Source: Chloroflexi bacterium CFX4 (GTDB lineage: Bacteria > Chloroflexota > Anaerolineae > Aggregatilineales > UBA2796). From it: 64,000 bases of DNA. This document shows positions 62,206 to 64,000 of this stretch, one piece after another. Both the position numbers and the translations under genes were made by a program. Position 1 is the stretch's first letter, and each line of letters begins with the position of its first letter. The notes under the pieces were generated by a model. The model saw only the letters and a list, made by a program, of their open reading frames with translations. It had not been told where the DNA came from and ran no database searches. The DNA lies in the NCBI GenBank assembly GCA_021404685.1, contig QWHC01000010.1:1-64000 (forward strand), written 5' to 3'.

Positions 62206-63129
62206 ATGGTTTCTTCTATCATTCGCATGGATTATGCGGAAGGCAAAACCTGTGAAACTTGCTTCTCGCAACATGCCGATTCCACCCGACAATTGTTGAA
62301 TTCACTTACACGCCAGCTTGATCAGCTTGCAGCCGGCGGATGGCTTGGGCGCGGCGCGCAGCAATTCTACGCTGAAATGCAGGAGGTTGTGCTGCCTGCC
62401 CTGGAGCGCATGGCAGCCGCGCTTGAGGAAGCCCGCCGCTGCACACAACGCATCGCCCAAGATTTTCAGAAGGCAGAACAAGAAGCAGGCGCGCTCTTTA
62501 TGGGTGCTGCCCTTATGTTTGCTTCTCTCAACAAAGGCGGTCTAGAACAACAAGACGGTCAAAGCGAACGCACACAGGCGCTGATCGAGCGCTTCCGCGA
62601 GCGCTTGCGGAACGGGCAACAGCCCTTAGAAGCAAGCGCAGGTGTGGGCGTCTTGCCAGTGTTGGGCGCGGTTGCGCTGGCTGACGGACCGCTTCCCATC
62701 GGCGATGCTATCGCCATCATTGGTTTGTTAGGTGTCCTTGCGCTCGGCGGGACAGTTTTGATGAGCAATTCGTCCTCCAATACCACTTCGGGAAACGTTG
62801 ACGAAGAAAAGGTGGGGCGCGTTGTGGGCGAGTCGCAGGGTGCAACGGGCAACGTAACCAGCGGCGAAACCTTGAATGATGACGAGGCGCTGGAGGCGCT
62901 GGAGGACTGGGTTGGCGATGATGTTGAAGAAGTCTCGCCGGGCGTTTTTCGCAGCCGCCAGCCAAACGCTGATGGTACCTATAATCAGGGGCGCATTGAC
63001 GATGGATCATTGGCGGGCGAGCATGGCGATATTGGCCCGCATGTTCACTTGGAGCGGGTACGCCCTGATCCACAGCGCCCGGGCCGCTGGATAACCGAAT
63101 CCAACAACCATATTCCGCTAACGCCTTAG
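62206..63129 (+). CDS. WXG100-like polymorphic toxin, intact
   Basis: 307 residues with GAGGGG upstream. Residues 1-115 form a WXG100-like helical hairpin after a short CETC motif: QLLNSLTRQLDQLAAGGWLGRGAQQFYAEM with a WLG-type turn, then LERMAAALEEARRCTQRIAQDF. A hydrophobic stretch (about 148-188: VLPVLGAVALADGPLPIGDAIAIIGLLGVLALGG) is typical of the membrane-crossing part of such toxins. The C-terminal ~70 residues, VFRSRQPNADGTYNQGRIDDGS, GEHGDIGPHVHLERV and ITESNNHIPLTP, have the His-x-His and HIPL pattern of certain RNase-like toxin domains (type 24-like), which I cannot confirm. It is the intact paralogue of the decayed gene at 201-1293, with a different C-terminus. Confidence 0.82.
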   Translation: MVSSIIRMDYAEGKTCETCFSQHADSTRQLLNSLTRQLDQLAAGGWLGRGAQQFYAEMQEVVLPALERMAAALEEARRCTQRIAQDFQKAEQEAGALFMGAALMFASLNKGGLEQQDGQSERTQALIERFRERLRNGQQPLEASAGVGVLPVLGAVALADGPLPIGDAIAIIGLLGVLALGGTVLMSNSSSNTTSGNVDEEKVGRVVGESQGATGNVTSGETLNDDEALEALEDWVGDDVEEVSPGVFRSRQPNADGTYNQGRIDDGSLAGEHGDIGPHVHLERVRPDPQRPGRWITESNNHIPLTP

Positions 63130-63147
63130 AAGGGACTATGATAAGCT

Positions 63148-63534
63148 ATGTCTGAGCAAACATCGCCAACAATCCGTCTGAACGTCGTCGGGCGCGTGCA
63201 GGGCGGGCGCTACGACGGTTGGTATTTGGTCGTTTTGCCTAAGGCAGCGCCGGAGGCGGCTGATTCTTACACCGTCTACATCTGCACCGATACAACCTTT
63301 GCCTTTGCGCCTGAGGTGCGTGAGTGTTACAACACATGGCTGCCCAACTACGACTCGCTCGAATATCACATCGCACAGCACTTTCCCGCCGTTGAGTGGG
63401 ACGAGAGCATCCCGCCGCCACGCTTCACCAGCAACCCACGCACGATGAACCTTGCGGCGCGCTTCCGCGCACGGGCGCAAGGCAGCCAAGCCAATCAAGA
63501 GAACCAAGAGGATCAAACGGATCAAGAGGAATGA
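63148..63534 (+). CDS. Candidate immunity protein for the WXG100-like toxin
   Basis: 128 residues, no signal peptide, no recognised family. The N-terminal 95 residues are alpha/beta (IRLNVVGRVQGGRYDGWYLVVL, TDTTFAFAPEVRECYNTWLP, YHIAQHFPAVEWDESIPPP); the tail is a Gln/Asn/Glu-rich run with repeats of NQE/DQ. The gene begins 18 nt after the toxin stop, the position and size expected for a cytoplasmic antitoxin. Function as immunity is inference from position. Confidence 0.65.
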   Translation: MSEQTSPTIRLNVVGRVQGGRYDGWYLVVLPKAAPEAADSYTVYICTDTTFAFAPEVRECYNTWLPNYDSLEYHIAQHFPAVEWDESIPPPRFTSNPRTMNLAARFRARAQGSQANQENQEDQTDQEE

Positions 63535-63539
63535 TCAGC

Positions 63540-63562
63540 AGGGCAGGTGGATAACCTGCCCT
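63540..63562. terminator. Convergent terminator hairpin
   Basis: AGGGCAGGT/ACCTGCCCT with loop GGATA, a perfect 9-bp stem, lies between the immunity candidate and the convergent pgk end. Confidence 0.65.
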
Positions 63563-63576
63563 ACCTTGTGGTGAGC

Positions 63577-64000
63577 TTACTTATCGTTCAGGGCAACCAC
63601 GCCGGGCAAGGCGCGCCCTTCCAGCAGTTCAAGGCTGGCGCCGCCACCCGTGCTGATGTGCGTCATGCGCTCGCCGAGTTCCGCCTGCTGCACGGCAGCC
63701 GCTGAGTCGCCGCCGCCAATGATCGTGATCACGCCTTTTTCGGTCAGCGCGGCAAGGATTTGCGCGATGGCATTAGTGCCTTTGGCAAAGGGCTGCATCT
63801 CGAAAACGCCCATCGGTCCATTCCAAACGACTGTTTTCGCCTCGTTGAGCAGCGCCGCATAGTGATCAACCGTGGCAGGTCCGATGTCGAGGATTTGCCA
63901 ACCGTCAGGCGTATCCTGATCGGCGCGGATGATCTGCGTATTGGCGTCCTCCTTGAAGGCGTCCGCGATCACGCAGTCAATCGGCAAAATCAGCTTGCCG
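63577..64000 (-). CDS. pgk: Phosphoglycerate kinase, C-terminal part (runs off the window)
   Basis: The last 141 codons of [23 protein letters not shown], the nucleotide-binding [20 protein letters not shown], and [11 protein letters not shown] followed by [15 protein letters not shown]. The enzyme interconverts 1,3-bisphosphoglycerate and 3-phosphoglycerate with ADP. The gene continues beyond position 64000. The convergent terminator lies 14 bp from the stop. Confidence 0.97.
   Translation of the reverse strand, partial: GKLILPIDCVIADAFKEDANTQIIRADQDTPDGWQILDIGPATVDHYAALLNEAKTVVWNGPMGVFEMQPFAKGTNAIAQILAALTEKGVITIIGGGDSAAAVQQAELGERMTHISTGGGASLELLEGRALPGVVALNDK

Noticed and set aside
62040-62228. 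62-codon minus-strand frame over the toxin promoter
   Set aside because: It lies in AT-rich promoter DNA, overlaps the toxin start, and has no Shine-Dalgarno or family features.

Overview
The window is a GC-rich bacterial chromosome segment, densely packed in short operons, with no rRNA, tRNA, CRISPR array, transposase or phage block that I could see. The gene set suggests a member of Chloroflexota, probably in or near the Anaerolineae. The pointers are a DhnA-type class I aldolase, FmdB-type zinc ribbon, DUF4388 plus small GTPase pair, AzlCD, oligopeptide ABC genes and many GAF/receiver signalling proteins. This taxonomic call is inference from gene content only.

Layout. 0-1.3 kb: edge of a lipoprotein gene and a decayed WXG100-like polymorphic-toxin gene. 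1.6-5.2 kb: Tat-exported DUF1800/DUF1501 pair plus a secreted protein. 5.2-8.6 kb: two-component system and a TPR lipoprotein. 8.7-12.6 kb: ThuA-like protein and S41 peptidase, convergent with a dihydroorotate-dehydrogenase-like flavoprotein and its PyrK-like partner. 13.0-18.7 kb: F1 ATP synthase genes atpA-G-D-C, then a Uma2 gene and a second epsilon-subunit gene. 18.8-22.8 kb: ROK kinase, chorismate synthase, Ldh2-type dehydrogenase, ribosomal protein L25. 23.0-28.2 kb: a signalling block of two histidine kinases and three response regulators. 28.3-30.2 kb: DsbA-like protein and M19 dipeptidase. 30.4-35.1 kb: an uncharacterised three-gene cassette. 35.1-39.5 kb: RNase HII, receiver-GAF-cyclase, DUF1269-like protein and a large membrane protein. 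39.5-43.4 kb: oligopeptide-type ABC transporter without its ATPases.

43.6-50.8 kb: an iron-sulfur cluster assembly (SUF) locus. A SufR-like regulator and a DUF59/SufT-like gene are divergent from sufC-sufB-sufD-rhodanese-sufU. SufB is interrupted by a 360-residue intein at its YVEG/CTAP site, and a rhodanese sits where a cysteine desulfurase would often be. 50.8-56.4 kb: two alpha/beta hydrolases, a Ras-like GTPase with a DUF4388 partner, a lipoprotein fusing a cysteine-less DsbA-like domain to a cyclophilin, and an SDR. 56.6-64 kb: FmdB zinc ribbon, an unknown protein, AzlCD, class I aldolase, LCP protein, an intact WXG100-like toxin with a candidate immunity gene, and the end of pgk.

The most interesting parts are the intein-bearing SUF operon, with its degenerate homing-endonuclease motif and an odd codon patch downstream; the paired decayed and intact toxin loci at the two ends; the duplicated epsilon subunit around a Uma2 gene; and the unknown 30.4-35.1 kb cassette. 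All functional statements are read from motifs and context; no database search was possible.
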